Positions 28,157 to 35,815 of a DNA stretch of 64,000 nt are shown piece after piece. The stretch is from positions 306,704 through 370,703 of the forward strand of contig NZ_KE340326.1 in the NCBI RefSeq assembly GCF_000413435.1. Reading direction: 5' to 3'. The notes under the pieces were generated by a model. It had not been told where the DNA came from. It searched no databases and saw only the letters and a list, made by a program, of their open reading frames with translations. The translations under genes were made by a program, and so were the position numbers. Each line of letters starts with the position of its first letter. The stretch's first letter is position 1. The stretch comes from Campylobacter ureolyticus ACS-301-V-Sch3b (GTDB taxonomy: Bacteria; Campylobacterota; Campylobacteria; Campylobacterales; Campylobacteraceae).

Positions 28157-29245
28157 ATGGAAATTTTAAATTATCTTTATGAAAACCCGCCAATTTTTCA
28201 AAATAAAATTGCTAGAAAAATTAAAATTGATAGTGACAAGGCTTTAATTTGCGGTCAACTAAACTCAGGTAAAAGTCAAATTTTATTAAATCTGCTTTTT
28301 GAAAATCAAAAAGATGAAATTTTATACATAGACCTTGATGATTTGCGTCTAAATTTTGATAAAGCTGATTTTTTAAAATTTTTAAATTTAAATAAAAAAA
28401 TCAAATTTATTGGAATTGACAATCTAAAAACCAATGATTCAAAGCTCTTAAAAATAATTGAAAACCTAAGCTCTAGCAATGCAAACATAAAAAATATTTA
28501 TCTTACAACAAGACAAAAATCATTAAGTTTAAATGGTTTTAAAAAATACAACTTAAATATGCTTGATTTTGAAGAATTTATTGCATTTGAGGGAAAAACT
28601 AATGATCTTGGAGCAATGTTTAGCGAATTTTTAACAAGAGGAAATAGCATAAATGATAAAATTTCAATTCAAAATAATCTCAAAGCAAATTATAGTGAAA
28701 ATGAACTTTTAGTACTTTTAGAGTGCGCTAAATTTGTAAATCAAAATTTTAGTACAAACAAAATTTATACAAATCTAAAAGAATTTTATAAAATTTCAAA
28801 AGATAAAGTTTATGAGGCTGTTTTTAAGTTCGAGGATGAGGGGATTATCAAATTTGTACCAAAATTTAAATCCACCTCTAAAAGAGTTTATTTTGGAGAT
28901 TTTGCCTTTATGGATGATTTAAGCTATAAAAAACATTTTATTAAAAAACTTCAAAATGCCCTATTGTGTGAACTTTTAACGCTTGATAAAGAAATTTATT
29001 TTACGGATGATTTTGACTTTTACTTGCCAAATAAAAATTTGCAAAATCAAAATTTAGCTTTTTTAATCATCCCTTTTACAACAAGCGAGTTTATATATTT
29101 GAAATTTAAAAAGCTTTTTGAACAACTAAAAAAAATGAGAATTTCAAAACTTTATGCAATAACAATGGGAAATGAGGAAAGTTTTACAATAGAGGGCATA
29201 AAGTGTGAAATAACACCATTTTGGCAATATGCTTTAAGTATTTAA
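28157..29245 (+). CDS. P-loop ATPase of the archaeal-ATPase / DUF4143 type
   Basis: 362 residues. The Walker A loop ICGQLNSGKSQ is near residue 33; a Walker B-like strand IKFIGIDNL is near residue 77, and NIYLTTRQ near 112 is a sensor-like strand. A winged-helix-like region (about 175-235, ending EDEGIIKFVPKF) follows. The C-terminal part (about 255-362: CELLTLDKEIYFTDD, DFYLP) resembles the degenerate nuclease-like DUF4143 domain often fused to such ATPases. The biological role of this family is poorly known. It is divergent from the S10 operon, followed 8 bases later by rnhB, and seems to lack a leader. Alternative: a chaperone-like or defence ATPase; the sequence does not decide. Confidence 0.75.
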   Translation: MEILNYLYENPPIFQNKIARKIKIDSDKALICGQLNSGKSQILLNLLFENQKDEILYIDLDDLRLNFDKADFLKFLNLNKKIKFIGIDNLKTNDSKLLKIIENLSSSNANIKNIYLTTRQKSLSLNGFKKYNLNMLDFEEFIAFEGKTNDLGAMFSEFLTRGNSINDKISIQNNLKANYSENELLVLLECAKFVNQNFSTNKIYTNLKEFYKISKDKVYEAVFKFEDEGIIKFVPKFKSTSKRVYFGDFAFMDDLSYKKHFIKKLQNALLCELLTLDKEIYFTDDFDFYLPNKNLQNQNLAFLIIPFTTSEFIYLKFKKLFEQLKKMRISKLYAITMGNEESFTIEGIKCEITPFWQYALSI

Positions 29246-29253
29246 GGAAATTT

Positions 29254-29814
29254 ATGAAAATTTGTGGCATTGATGAAGCTGGGCGTGGATGTTTGGCAGG
29301 TGATTTATGTATGGCTGGAGTAGTGCTAGATAAAGAGATAGATGGTCTAAAAGATAGCAAAAAGATAAGTGAGAAAAAAAGAGCAATTTTATTTAATGAA
29401 ATTTGTAAAAATGCAAAATTTAAAATTGTTACTTTTACAAGCCAAGATGTTGATAAAATGGGTCTTTCAGAATGTTTAAAAAATGGGCTTTTAGAAATTT
29501 TGAATTATTTTGGAGATGGGTTTGAATATATTTATGATGGAAATACAAATTTTAAAGTCCAAAAAATAAAAACTATGATAAAAGCTGATGCGCTAATAAA
29601 AGAGGTAAGTGCAGCAAGTATTTTAGCTAAAGTTACAAGAGATGAAAATTTAAAAACAGCTAATAAAAAATACCCAGAATATTGTTTTTTAAAGCATAAA
29701 GGATACGCTACAAAAGCACACATTGAAGCTATTTTAAAATACGGATATACAAATTTTCATAGGCTTACTTATGATGTAAAAGCATTAAAAAATATAAGTA
29801 AAAATAAATTTTAA
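29254..29814 (+). CDS. rnhB: Ribonuclease HII
   Basis: 186 residues from the ATG at 29254 (MKICGIDEAGRGCLAGDL). The frame is open 11 codons further up, but an AAGGAAATTT ribosome site precedes 29254 and the extension would overlap the ATPase gene. Active-site residues D and E in GIDEAGRG and the later aspartates in KADALIKE and VTRD are present. It removes ribonucleotides and RNA primers from DNA in the cytoplasm. Probably co-transcribed with the ATPase. Confidence 0.96.
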   Translation: MKICGIDEAGRGCLAGDLCMAGVVLDKEIDGLKDSKKISEKKRAILFNEICKNAKFKIVTFTSQDVDKMGLSECLKNGLLEILNYFGDGFEYIYDGNTNFKVQKIKTMIKADALIKEVSAASILAKVTRDENLKTANKKYPEYCFLKHKGYATKAHIEAILKYGYTNFHRLTYDVKALKNISKNKF

Positions 29815-29820
29815 TTTTGG

Positions 29821-29826
29821 TAAAAT
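29821..29826 (+). promoter_or_regulatory. Putative extended -10 of the acetyltransferase gene
   Basis: TAAAAT preceded by TGG, 26 bases before the ATG at 29852; AAGGAG lies between them. Confidence 0.5.
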
Positions 29827-29851
29827 CACGCACAAATTTTAAGGAGATCAA

Positions 29852-30391
29852 ATGGTAAGAAAAGCAAAGCCAAGCGATGCAAAAAAATGCGTTAAAATAC
29901 TTGATTTGGCGATGGATGACATTAGCGGAGTGATTTTAAATGAAACAGACTATGATAAAAAAATGGAAAAATTTGAAACTTTTTTTAGAGCTAAAAACAA
30001 TCGCCTGTCATACGAAAATACAATAGTGTATGAAGATGAAAACAAAAATATCTGTGGGGCTATGATATTTTATAAAGGATATGAAAGTGACTTTTTAGAT
30101 GCAGTTTTTAATGAGAGATTAAAACAACTTGGCTCTAAAAATTTGACAAAAAAAGAGTGCGAAGATGATGAGTTTTATATAGATAGTGTTGCAGTTGATC
30201 CAAAATTTAGAGGCAAAGGATATTTTAAAGCCTTAATGAATGAAGCTATACAAATAGCCAAAAACTCTGATCTTAAAAAAATGAGTTTAGTTACTCACAC
30301 TCCTGAACTTTACACAAAATTCGGTTTTAAATTTCATGATAATTTAGATATCTATGGAGAAGTTTATCAAAAAATGATTAAGGTGCTTTAA
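29852..30391 (+). CDS. GNAT family N-acetyltransferase
   Basis: 179 residues. The acetyl-CoA-binding motif A is clear: YIDSVAVDPKFRGKGYFKAL near residues 110-128 (R-x-x-G-K-G-Y). The C-terminal LVTHTPELYTKFGFKFH is typical motif B. The N-terminus MVRKAKPSDAKKCVKILDLA is the usual first strand and helix of the fold. The substrate cannot be predicted. It has a strong AAGGAG ribosome site and ends in a terminator shared with the convergent TerC-like gene. Confidence 0.88.
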   Translation: MVRKAKPSDAKKCVKILDLAMDDISGVILNETDYDKKMEKFETFFRAKNNRLSYENTIVYEDENKNICGAMIFYKGYESDFLDAVFNERLKQLGSKNLTKKECEDDEFYIDSVAVDPKFRGKGYFKALMNEAIQIAKNSDLKKMSLVTHTPELYTKFGFKFHDNLDIYGEVYQKMIKVL

Positions 30392-30401
30392 AGCCTTAAT
30401 C
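30376..30401. terminator. Bidirectional terminator overlapping two stop codons
   Basis: GATTAAGG (30376-30383) and CCTTAATC (30394-30401) pair around a loop that contains GCTTTAAAGC. The stem includes the last codons of both convergent genes, so the genome is very compact here. Confidence 0.55.
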
Positions 30402-31388
30402 AGCTTTTGCTTGCAAATTATCACGCCTGTTTTTATAAACCGAACTTAAAAAAGCTAAAAAAATAAATAAAAATCCTATGGTTCCGGTTATAATTTCACT
30501 AACCTCGTAAAAAACTTGTATAAACATTATAATAGAAAGTGCAAATATCGCATAATGTGCTCCATGGTCTAAATATGCAAATTTTAAAAGCGTTTTTTTC
30601 TCAACCAAGTATATTGTTATACTTCTTACAAACATAGCGCCAATTCCAAGTCCTATCATAATAATAAAGATATTTTCACTTAAAGCAAATGCTCCAATTA
30701 CACCATCAAAACTAAAACTTGCATCCAAAACCTCCAAATATAAAAACCCAATAATTCCATTTCTAACACTTCCTGAGCTAAAAGTTTCATTTAAAGATGA
30801 TATTAACAAATGTATAAAAATGGCAGAAAAAAAGCAGAGACCATAAGTTAAATTTGAAGTTTTTTGCATAAAAATAAGTCCTAAAAAAATCGCTAAAATC
30901 AAATTTATATTTGCAAATTTCTTAAAAAATTCAATAATTTTATTGTTTTCTATCAACTCTAACCAATGTGTTTTTCTCTGGCTATCAAAGAAAAAATCAA
31001 AAAACACCATCATTAAAAATGCTCCACCAAAAATATAAATTTCATCTTTATTTTGACTTAAAGCCTCATGGTATAATTCAGGTGAATTAATAGCAAAATT
31101 TAGAGTTTGAAGCATTGAGTGCCCCGAAAAAATAGAAACTATAAGAAGTGGAAATAAAAACCTCATTCCAAAAACAGCAATTGGAATACCAAAGATAATA
31201 AATCTTTTTCTCCATACTTCATTCATTTGGTTTAAGATTTTTGCATTTACAACCGCATTATCAAAACTAAGGCTAACTTCCAAAATGGCTAGTAAGAAAC
31301 AGATATAAACAGCCTTTAAATTTCCTATAAAAAAACTTATTAAAAGTCCAAAAATCATCACTATAAATGACGAATAAAATATTTTCAT
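30396..31388 (-). CDS. TerC-like DUF475 integral membrane protein
   Basis: 330 residues with about eight hydrophobic segments. The two half-repeats of the family are visible: LAILEVSLSFDNAVVNAKIL near residue 35 and LYLEVLDASFSFDGVIGAFA near residue 220, each with acidic residues inside the membrane, as in TerC/Alx proteins. These are linked to tellurite resistance and manganese or calcium handling; which ion applies here is unknown. Transcribed alone, convergent with the GNAT gene. Confidence 0.87.
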   Translation of the reverse strand: MKIFYSSFIVMIFGLLISFFIGNLKAVYICFLLAILEVSLSFDNAVVNAKILNQMNEVWRKRFIIFGIPIAVFGMRFLFPLLIVSIFSGHSMLQTLNFAINSPELYHEALSQNKDEIYIFGGAFLMMVFFDFFFDSQRKTHWLELIENNKIIEFFKKFANINLILAIFLGLIFMQKTSNLTYGLCFFSAIFIHLLISSLNETFSSGSVRNGIIGFLYLEVLDASFSFDGVIGAFALSENIFIIMIGLGIGAMFVRSITIYLVEKKTLLKFAYLDHGAHYAIFALSIIMFIQVFYEVSEIITGTIGFLFIFLAFLSSVYKNRRDNLQAKAD

Positions 31389-31772
31389 ATTATCTCCTAA
31401 GCCAAAATTATACTATTTTTTAAAAAATTTATTAGGCAAAAACTTAATTTAATTTATTTTTATAAATAAATATCAAAATGTTTATTGCTAAAAATAGCGC
31501 ACTAACAAACATAAATATACTTGTTTTTTAGTTTATTAATATAAATAAAGTTTATACTTACCATATCAACTATAACTAACACAACTAACAAACAAAACCA
31601 AATAAATTCTCTTTAAACCACACTAAACACGAACTAACATGTACTAACAAGTTATATTACTTTGTTTTTATATTATATTTTTAAAATTATTTTAATTTTA
31701 TATTTTTTAAATATTAATTAAATATTAATTAAAAATTTGATACCATTTTCACAAGAAATAAAAAGGAAAAAA
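31389..31772. other. 384-base non-coding spacer between divergent genes
   Basis: Very AT-rich. It should hold promoters for the TerC-like gene (minus) and msrAB (plus). It contains five ACTAAC motifs and, at about 31709-31730, two adjacent copies of AATATTAATTA. No open frame of interest or RNA gene was recognised. Confidence 0.6.
31501..31649 (+). repeat. Cluster of five ACTAAC motifs upstream of msrAB
   Basis: ACTAAC occurs at 31501, 31575, 31584, 31633 and 31643, in every case on the plus strand and four times as ACTAACA. Pairs are spaced 9 and 10 bases apart, close to one helical turn. A related CACTAAACAC is at 31621. This may be a binding-site array for a regulator or only low-complexity sequence. 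Confidence 0.4.
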
Positions 31773-32768
31773 ATGAGAAAAATTTTAATCTTTATCTTTT
31801 TAATAAATTTTTTATGGAGCGTGGATATGAGTAATAATACCAACAATGCTGAAATTTATTTAGCCGGCGGGTGCTTTTGGGGAATGCAAGGGTATTTTGA
31901 CAAAATTAATGGAGTCATAAAAACCGATGTTGGTTATGCAAATGGAAAAAGTGCGAGCACAAGTTATAAAGAACTTCATAAAACAATGCATGCTGAGACA
32001 CTTCACCTGATTTATGATAAAAATAAAATTAGTTTAAATGAAATTTTAAGACATTTTATAAGAGTGATAGACCCGACTTCACTAAACAGACAAGGAAACG
32101 ATGTTGGCACGCAGTATAGAAGCGGAATTTACTATGTTGATGTAGAAAGTGGCAATGAAGCGATATCATTTATAAAAGAGATCTCTAAATTTTATGAAAA
32201 ACCGATTGTCATAGAGGTAGAGCCACTTAGAAACTATGTTTTGGCTGAAAATTATCATCAAAAATATTTAGAGAAAAACCCAAACGGATATTGTCATATT
32301 GATTTAAATTTAGCAAAAACTCCACTAGAAAAAGTTTATAATAAACCAAATGATGACGAAATAAGAAAAAATTTAAGTGAAATTTCATATCAAGTAACGC
32401 AAGAAAATGCCACCGAAATGCCATTTTCAAGCAAATATGATGATTTTTATGAAAAAGGGATTTATGTTGATATCGTAAGCAAAGAGCCACTTTTTAGCTC
32501 ATCTGATAAATTTAATGCAGGATGTGGGTGGCCAAGCTTTTCAAAGCCAATTGGTAAAATTAATGAAAATAAAGACTTTTCACATGGCATGATAAGAACC
32601 GAAGTAAGATCAAAATTTGCAAACTCTCACTTGGGACATGTTTTTAATGATGGACCAAAAAGCAAGGGAGGGCTAAGATATTGTATAAATGGTGCTGCAT
32701 TGGAGTTTATCCCACTTAAAGAGATGGAGGAGAAAGGGTATAAAGACTATATTAAATTTGTGAAATGA
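31773..32768 (+). CDS. msrAB: Exported MsrA-MsrB fusion, peptide methionine sulfoxide reductase
   Basis: 331 residues from the ATG at 31773, chosen because AAAAAGGAAAA precedes it; the frame extends 12 codons upward without a ribosome site. Residues 1-17 ([17 protein letters not shown]) look like a signal peptide, so the enzyme is probably periplasmic. The MsrA domain (about 25-180) has the catalytic GCFWGMQG. The MsrB domain (about 195-320) has [14 protein letters not shown] and the catalytic cysteine in RYCINGAAL. It repairs both epimers of methionine sulfoxide in oxidised proteins. It needs an electron donor that is not encoded nearby. Confidence 0.95.
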   Translation: MRKILIFIFLINFLWSVDMSNNTNNAEIYLAGGCFWGMQGYFDKINGVIKTDVGYANGKSASTSYKELHKTMHAETLHLIYDKNKISLNEILRHFIRVIDPTSLNRQGNDVGTQYRSGIYYVDVESGNEAISFIKEISKFYEKPIVIEVEPLRNYVLAENYHQKYLEKNPNGYCHIDLNLAKTPLEKVYNKPNDDEIRKNLSEISYQVTQENATEMPFSSKYDDFYEKGIYVDIVSKEPLFSSSDKFNAGCGWPSFSKPIGKINENKDFSHGMIRTEVRSKFANSHLGHVFNDGPKSKGGLRYCINGAALEFIPLKEMEEKGYKDYIKFVK

Positions 32769-32906
32769 CTTTTAAATTTAATGAGTTTTTTATTAAAATT
32801 TAGAGCTAGTTTAAATTTTATTTTTTCTAAATAAGTTTAAAATTTTAACGCTAAGCTTTTCAGAGATAAGCGAGTATTTAGGGATTTAAACGCCAAAAAC
32901 GATAAT
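32769..32906. other. Non-coding DNA between msrAB and the ankyrin pseudogene
   Basis: Begins with an imperfect A/T hairpin after the msrAB stop that may terminate transcription. The first copy of a 20-base direct repeat is here. No gene is apparent on either strand. Confidence 0.5.
32841..32860. repeat. 20-base direct repeat, copy 1
   Basis: AATTTTAACGCTAAGCTTTT, identical to 32946-32965. It bounds the left side of a 105-base segment. Confidence 0.75.
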
Positions 32907-33445
32907 TTAAAGCATAGTGGCAAGGTTTAATGACAAGGGCGACGAAATTTTAACGCTAAGCTTTTTAAATAGGCTTTTATTTTCGCTTTTACTTGCAAGG
33001 TATGAAGCAACTTCACCTCTTCCAAACATAACAGCAAATGAGTAAGGCGTCATCCCAAGTCCGTTATTTTCGTCTATATTTGCACCATTTTCAACTAAAA
33101 CTTTACAATTTCTAAATTTCCCTTAAAAGCAACTCCTGCAAGTGGTGTTTGACCTCGGTCATTTTTCTTATCAACCTCTGCACCTTTTTCTAAAAGCATT
33201 TTTGTGGTTTCAAAACTTCCATTATAACTTGCAAGCATCAGCAAACTATCACCTTTTTCGTTGGTTAAATTTGGACTAAGTCCAGCATCAATCATCTTTG
33301 AAAGTGTTTCAAATTCATTATTCCTAGCAAAGTCAAACGCCATTTGACAAAGCTCGTTAAATCTAGCTTTTTCCTCTTGGCTTATTTCTTGTGTTGCATC
33401 TTTAGGGCTTTCATCTAAATTTTGAGTTTTTACTTCTTCGTTCAT
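32907..33445 (-). pseudogene. Ankyrin-repeat protein gene with a frameshift (catalase-associated, Cj1386-like)
   Basis: The intact first part is 116 codons from 33445, containing helices typical of ankyrin repeats (GDSLLMLASYNGSFETTKML, GQTPLAGVAFKGNLEIVKF), then a TAG at 33095-33097. In the next frame the repeat continues at once (VLVENGANIDENNGLGMTPY, then SFAVMFGRGEVASYLASKSE) to a TAA at 32907. One missing base near 33100, in the run read GTAAAG, explains this. In C. jejuni katA is followed by Cj1386, an ankyrin protein reported to aid haem delivery to catalase; position and family match. The frameshift may be real, phase-variable or a sequencing error. The restored product would be about 179 residues. 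Confidence 0.82.
32946..32965. repeat. 20-base direct repeat, copy 2
   Basis: Identical to 32841-32860 and located within the last codons of the ankyrin pseudogene frame. The segment 32861-32965 between and including this copy may be a small insertion or duplication. Confidence 0.75.
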
Positions 33446-33492
33446 AAATTTATCTTTATTAAATTATCATATTTACATTATAATACAAATTT

Positions 33493-33517
33493 AGCGGGTT
33501 TAAAATCCAAACCCGCT
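33493..33517 (-). terminator. katA terminator
   Basis: AGCGGGTTT / AAACCCGCT around a 7-base loop, extended by A/T pairs outside. It lies 21-45 bases after the katA stop and before the ankyrin gene, so the latter would depend on readthrough or on its own promoter. Confidence 0.75.
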
Positions 33518-33537
33518 TAAAATTTGTGAAGCTACTT

Positions 33538-34980
33538 TTAACAACAACTTTTACATTTTGATTTTAAAGCACTCTCCACACCTTTTGCGTAATCAGGTGA
33601 AATTTTTTCAAAATGTCCTAAAGCTCTTTTTATTACTTCTTTGCTTACGCCTTCCATGCTATCAGCGATATTGTTAAATAGCTGATTTTTTTGGCATTCG
33701 CTCATTAAGTTAAATAAAGCTCTTGGTTGTGAGTAATAATCCTCATCATCATAACCAAATCTTGCTGCAACGCCTTCTAGCTCTAAATCTGGTTCTAAAA
33801 AGCTATTATCTTCTACTGGTCCATTATAGCTATTTGGCTCATAATATGCTTTTGTTTTAACTTCGTATGAGCCATTATTCATATTTCCGCCAACTGTGTA
33901 AGTATTTACTTTATTTATCGGGCGATTTACTGGAAGCTGTGCGTAGTGTGTGCCGATTCTATATCTTTGAGCATCTGGATAACTAAAAGTTCTTGCTTGA
34001 AGCATTTTATCAGGGCTAATTGAAATTCCAGGAACTACATTTGATGGGCTAAATGCGGCTTGTTCTATTTCATTAAAGTAGTTTTTAGGGTTTTCATTTA
34101 GTTCAAAATATCCCACATCAATTAATGGATAGTCTTTATGTGACCAAACTTTTGTTAAATCAAATGGGTTAAATCCACAGGTTTTTGCTTCGCTTTCTGG
34201 CATAATTTGGATTTTAAAATTCCATCTTGGGAAATCGCCTTTTTCAATTGCATTATGAAGATCTCTAAGGTTGCTTTCTCTATCTTTTGCGATAACATTA
34301 GCTGCTTCTTCGTTTGTTAAATTTTTAATTCCTTGGGCAGTTTTAAAATGAAATTTAACCCAAAATCTCTCATTATTAGCATTAATCAGACTATAAGTAT
34401 GGCTTCCAAATCCATGCATATTTCTAAAACTTGCAGGAATTCCTCTATCGCTCATTAAAATCGTAACTTGATGAAGACTTTCAGGAACTAGTGTCCAAAA
34501 GTCCCATTGTGCGTTATTTGATCTTAAATAAGTGTGAGGATCTCTTTTTTGAGTGTGGATAAAATCAGGGAATTTATAAGCATCACGAACGAAAAATACA
34601 GGCGTATTATTTCCCACTAAATCCCAATTTCCCTCTTTTGTGTAAAATTTAAGCGCAAAACCTCTAACATCTCTTTCAGCATCCGCTGCACCTGCTTCAC
34701 CTGCAACGGTTGAAAACCTTGCTAACATTCTTGTAGTTTCGCCTTTTTGCAAAACACTAGCTTTTGTATATTTTGAAATATCTTCTGTAATAACTAATTT
34801 TCCATATGCGCCACCGCCTTTTGCGTGTACTGCTCTTTCAGGAATTCTTTCTCTATTTTGGTGTGCTAGTTTTTCAATAAGTTTATAATCTTGAAGTAAA
34901 ACAGGTCCTCTTTTACCAGCTGTTAAACTGTTTTGATTATCAGCGACTACGTTTCCAAATGTTGTGGTTAATCTTTTCAT
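33538..34980 (-). CDS. katA: Catalase, haem-dependent, small-subunit clade
   Basis: 480 residues from the ATG at 34980 ([20 protein letters not shown]), preceded by AAAAAGGAG; a longer frame exists upstream but would begin inside the operator dyad. It breaks down hydrogen peroxide in the cytoplasm. The distal histidine lies in [13 protein letters not shown], the active-site asparagine in [13 protein letters not shown], and the proximal haem tyrosine in [20 protein letters not shown]. It ends in KSKCKSCC, an unusual cysteine-rich tail. The dyad over the start site suggests peroxide-responsive control. Confidence 0.98.
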   Translation of the reverse strand: MKRLTTTFGNVVADNQNSLTAGKRGPVLLQDYKLIEKLAHQNRERIPERAVHAKGGGAYGKLVITEDISKYTKASVLQKGETTRMLARFSTVAGEAGAADAERDVRGFALKFYTKEGNWDLVGNNTPVFFVRDAYKFPDFIHTQKRDPHTYLRSNNAQWDFWTLVPESLHQVTILMSDRGIPASFRNMHGFGSHTYSLINANNERFWVKFHFKTAQGIKNLTNEEAANVIAKDRESNLRDLHNAIEKGDFPRWNFKIQIMPESEAKTCGFNPFDLTKVWSHKDYPLIDVGYFELNENPKNYFNEIEQAAFSPSNVVPGISISPDKMLQARTFSYPDAQRYRIGTHYAQLPVNRPINKVNTYTVGGNMNNGSYEVKTKAYYEPNSYNGPVEDNSFLEPDLELEGVAARFGYDDEDYYSQPRALFNLMSECQKNQLFNNIADSMEGVSKEVIKRALGHFEKISPDYAKGVESALKSKCKSCC

Positions 34981-34997
34981 TAGTTTCTCCTTTTTAG

Positions 34998-35026
34998 TTC
35001 TAAACAATAAATTTTATTGTTTAGAA
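34998..35026. promoter_or_regulatory. Perfect 29-base dyad over the katA start site, candidate PerR/Fur-type operator
   Basis: Arms TTCTAAACAATAAA and TTTATTGTTTAGAA are perfectly complementary around one central base. The dyad begins 2 bases downstream of the -10 box of katA and ends 18 bases before the ATG, so a bound repressor would block transcription; as RNA it would form a hairpin in the leader. In C. jejuni katA is repressed by PerR. Confidence 0.6.
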
Positions 35027-35027
35027 A

Positions 35028-35033
35028 ATTATA
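35028..35033 (-). promoter_or_regulatory. -10 box of katA
   Basis: TATAAT on the minus strand directly beside the dyad at 34998-35026. Confidence 0.6.
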
Positions 35034-35153
35034 GTTATTATAAGTAAATGAATTAGAAATTTAGCAAAAAAATAAAAATTTTAAATCATTTTTATAAAAA
35101 TATAACTTATTAATAATATTTATTATATAAAATTTATTTAAGTAAATTTATAT

Positions 35154-35159
35154 TATAAT
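35154..35159 (+). promoter_or_regulatory. -10 box of the PAS-domain gene
   Basis: TATAAT, 28 bases before the ATG at 35187, with AAAAAGGAAAAA as ribosome site. Confidence 0.55.
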
Positions 35160-35186
35160 CTACATTATCTTAAAAAGGAAAAAGCT

Positions 35187-35753
35187 ATGCGAATAGAAAA
35201 ACCAACTCCAATTGATGAGAAGATAGAACTTGACCCTGAAAGATATTTTATATCAAGTACTGATTTAAAAGGAATTATAACGTCAGTAAATATTTATTTT
35301 TCAAAAATTTCAGGCTATAGCGAAAAAGAACTTATAGGAAGTCCACATAACATCGTAAGACATCCAGATATGCCAAGAATAATTTTTAAAACTATGTGGG
35401 ATCAGATCCAAACAGGTAAAAATATGTGTGCTGTAATAAAAAATCTAGCAAAAGATGGCAGATACTACTGGGTTGTAACTGATTTTGAAATTTTAAAGGG
35501 CGAAGATGGAAAGCCAATTGGATATAGGGCTTTTAGAAGAGCAGCAAAAGATGAAACTATAAAAACGGTTGAGCCAGTTTATAATAGACTTTTAGAAGCT
35601 GAAAAAGAAGGTGGAATTTTAGCAAGCAAAGATGAGCTTAATAAAATTTTAAAAGAAAAAAATATGAGTTATGATGATTTTATAAATAATGAAATTAAAA
35701 AAAGTGGTCTAAAAGGCGCTTTTAGTGGATTGTTGCACAAATTTGGTTTTTAA
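35187..35753 (+). CDS. PAS-domain redox/energy-taxis sensor (CetB/Aer-like)
   Basis: 188 residues. A single PAS domain covers about residues 18-130: YFISSTDLKGIITSVN, then SGYSEKELIGSPHNIVRHPD, then YYWVVTDFEILKGEDGKPIG. The sequence NIVRHPDMP is typical of Aer and of Campylobacter CetB, which bind FAD and pair with a separate CetA transducer. No membrane or signalling domain is fused, so a partner must exist; none is adjacent. A short helical tail (DELNKILKEKNMSYDDF) follows. Cytoplasmic. Confidence 0.88.
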   Translation: MRIEKPTPIDEKIELDPERYFISSTDLKGIITSVNIYFSKISGYSEKELIGSPHNIVRHPDMPRIIFKTMWDQIQTGKNMCAVIKNLAKDGRYYWVVTDFEILKGEDGKPIGYRAFRRAAKDETIKTVEPVYNRLLEAEKEGGILASKDELNKILKEKNMSYDDFINNEIKKSGLKGAFSGLLHKFGF

Positions 35754-35815
35754 AATTTTGTATATTTAATTTTTATAAATATAAATTTGTGAAAATTAAA
35801 ATGACTTAATAAGCG

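Noticed and set aside
28157..29245. ATPase as a member of a defence or toxin system
   Set aside because: No partner nuclease, toxin or other defence gene is adjacent; neighbours are rnhB and an acetyltransferase.
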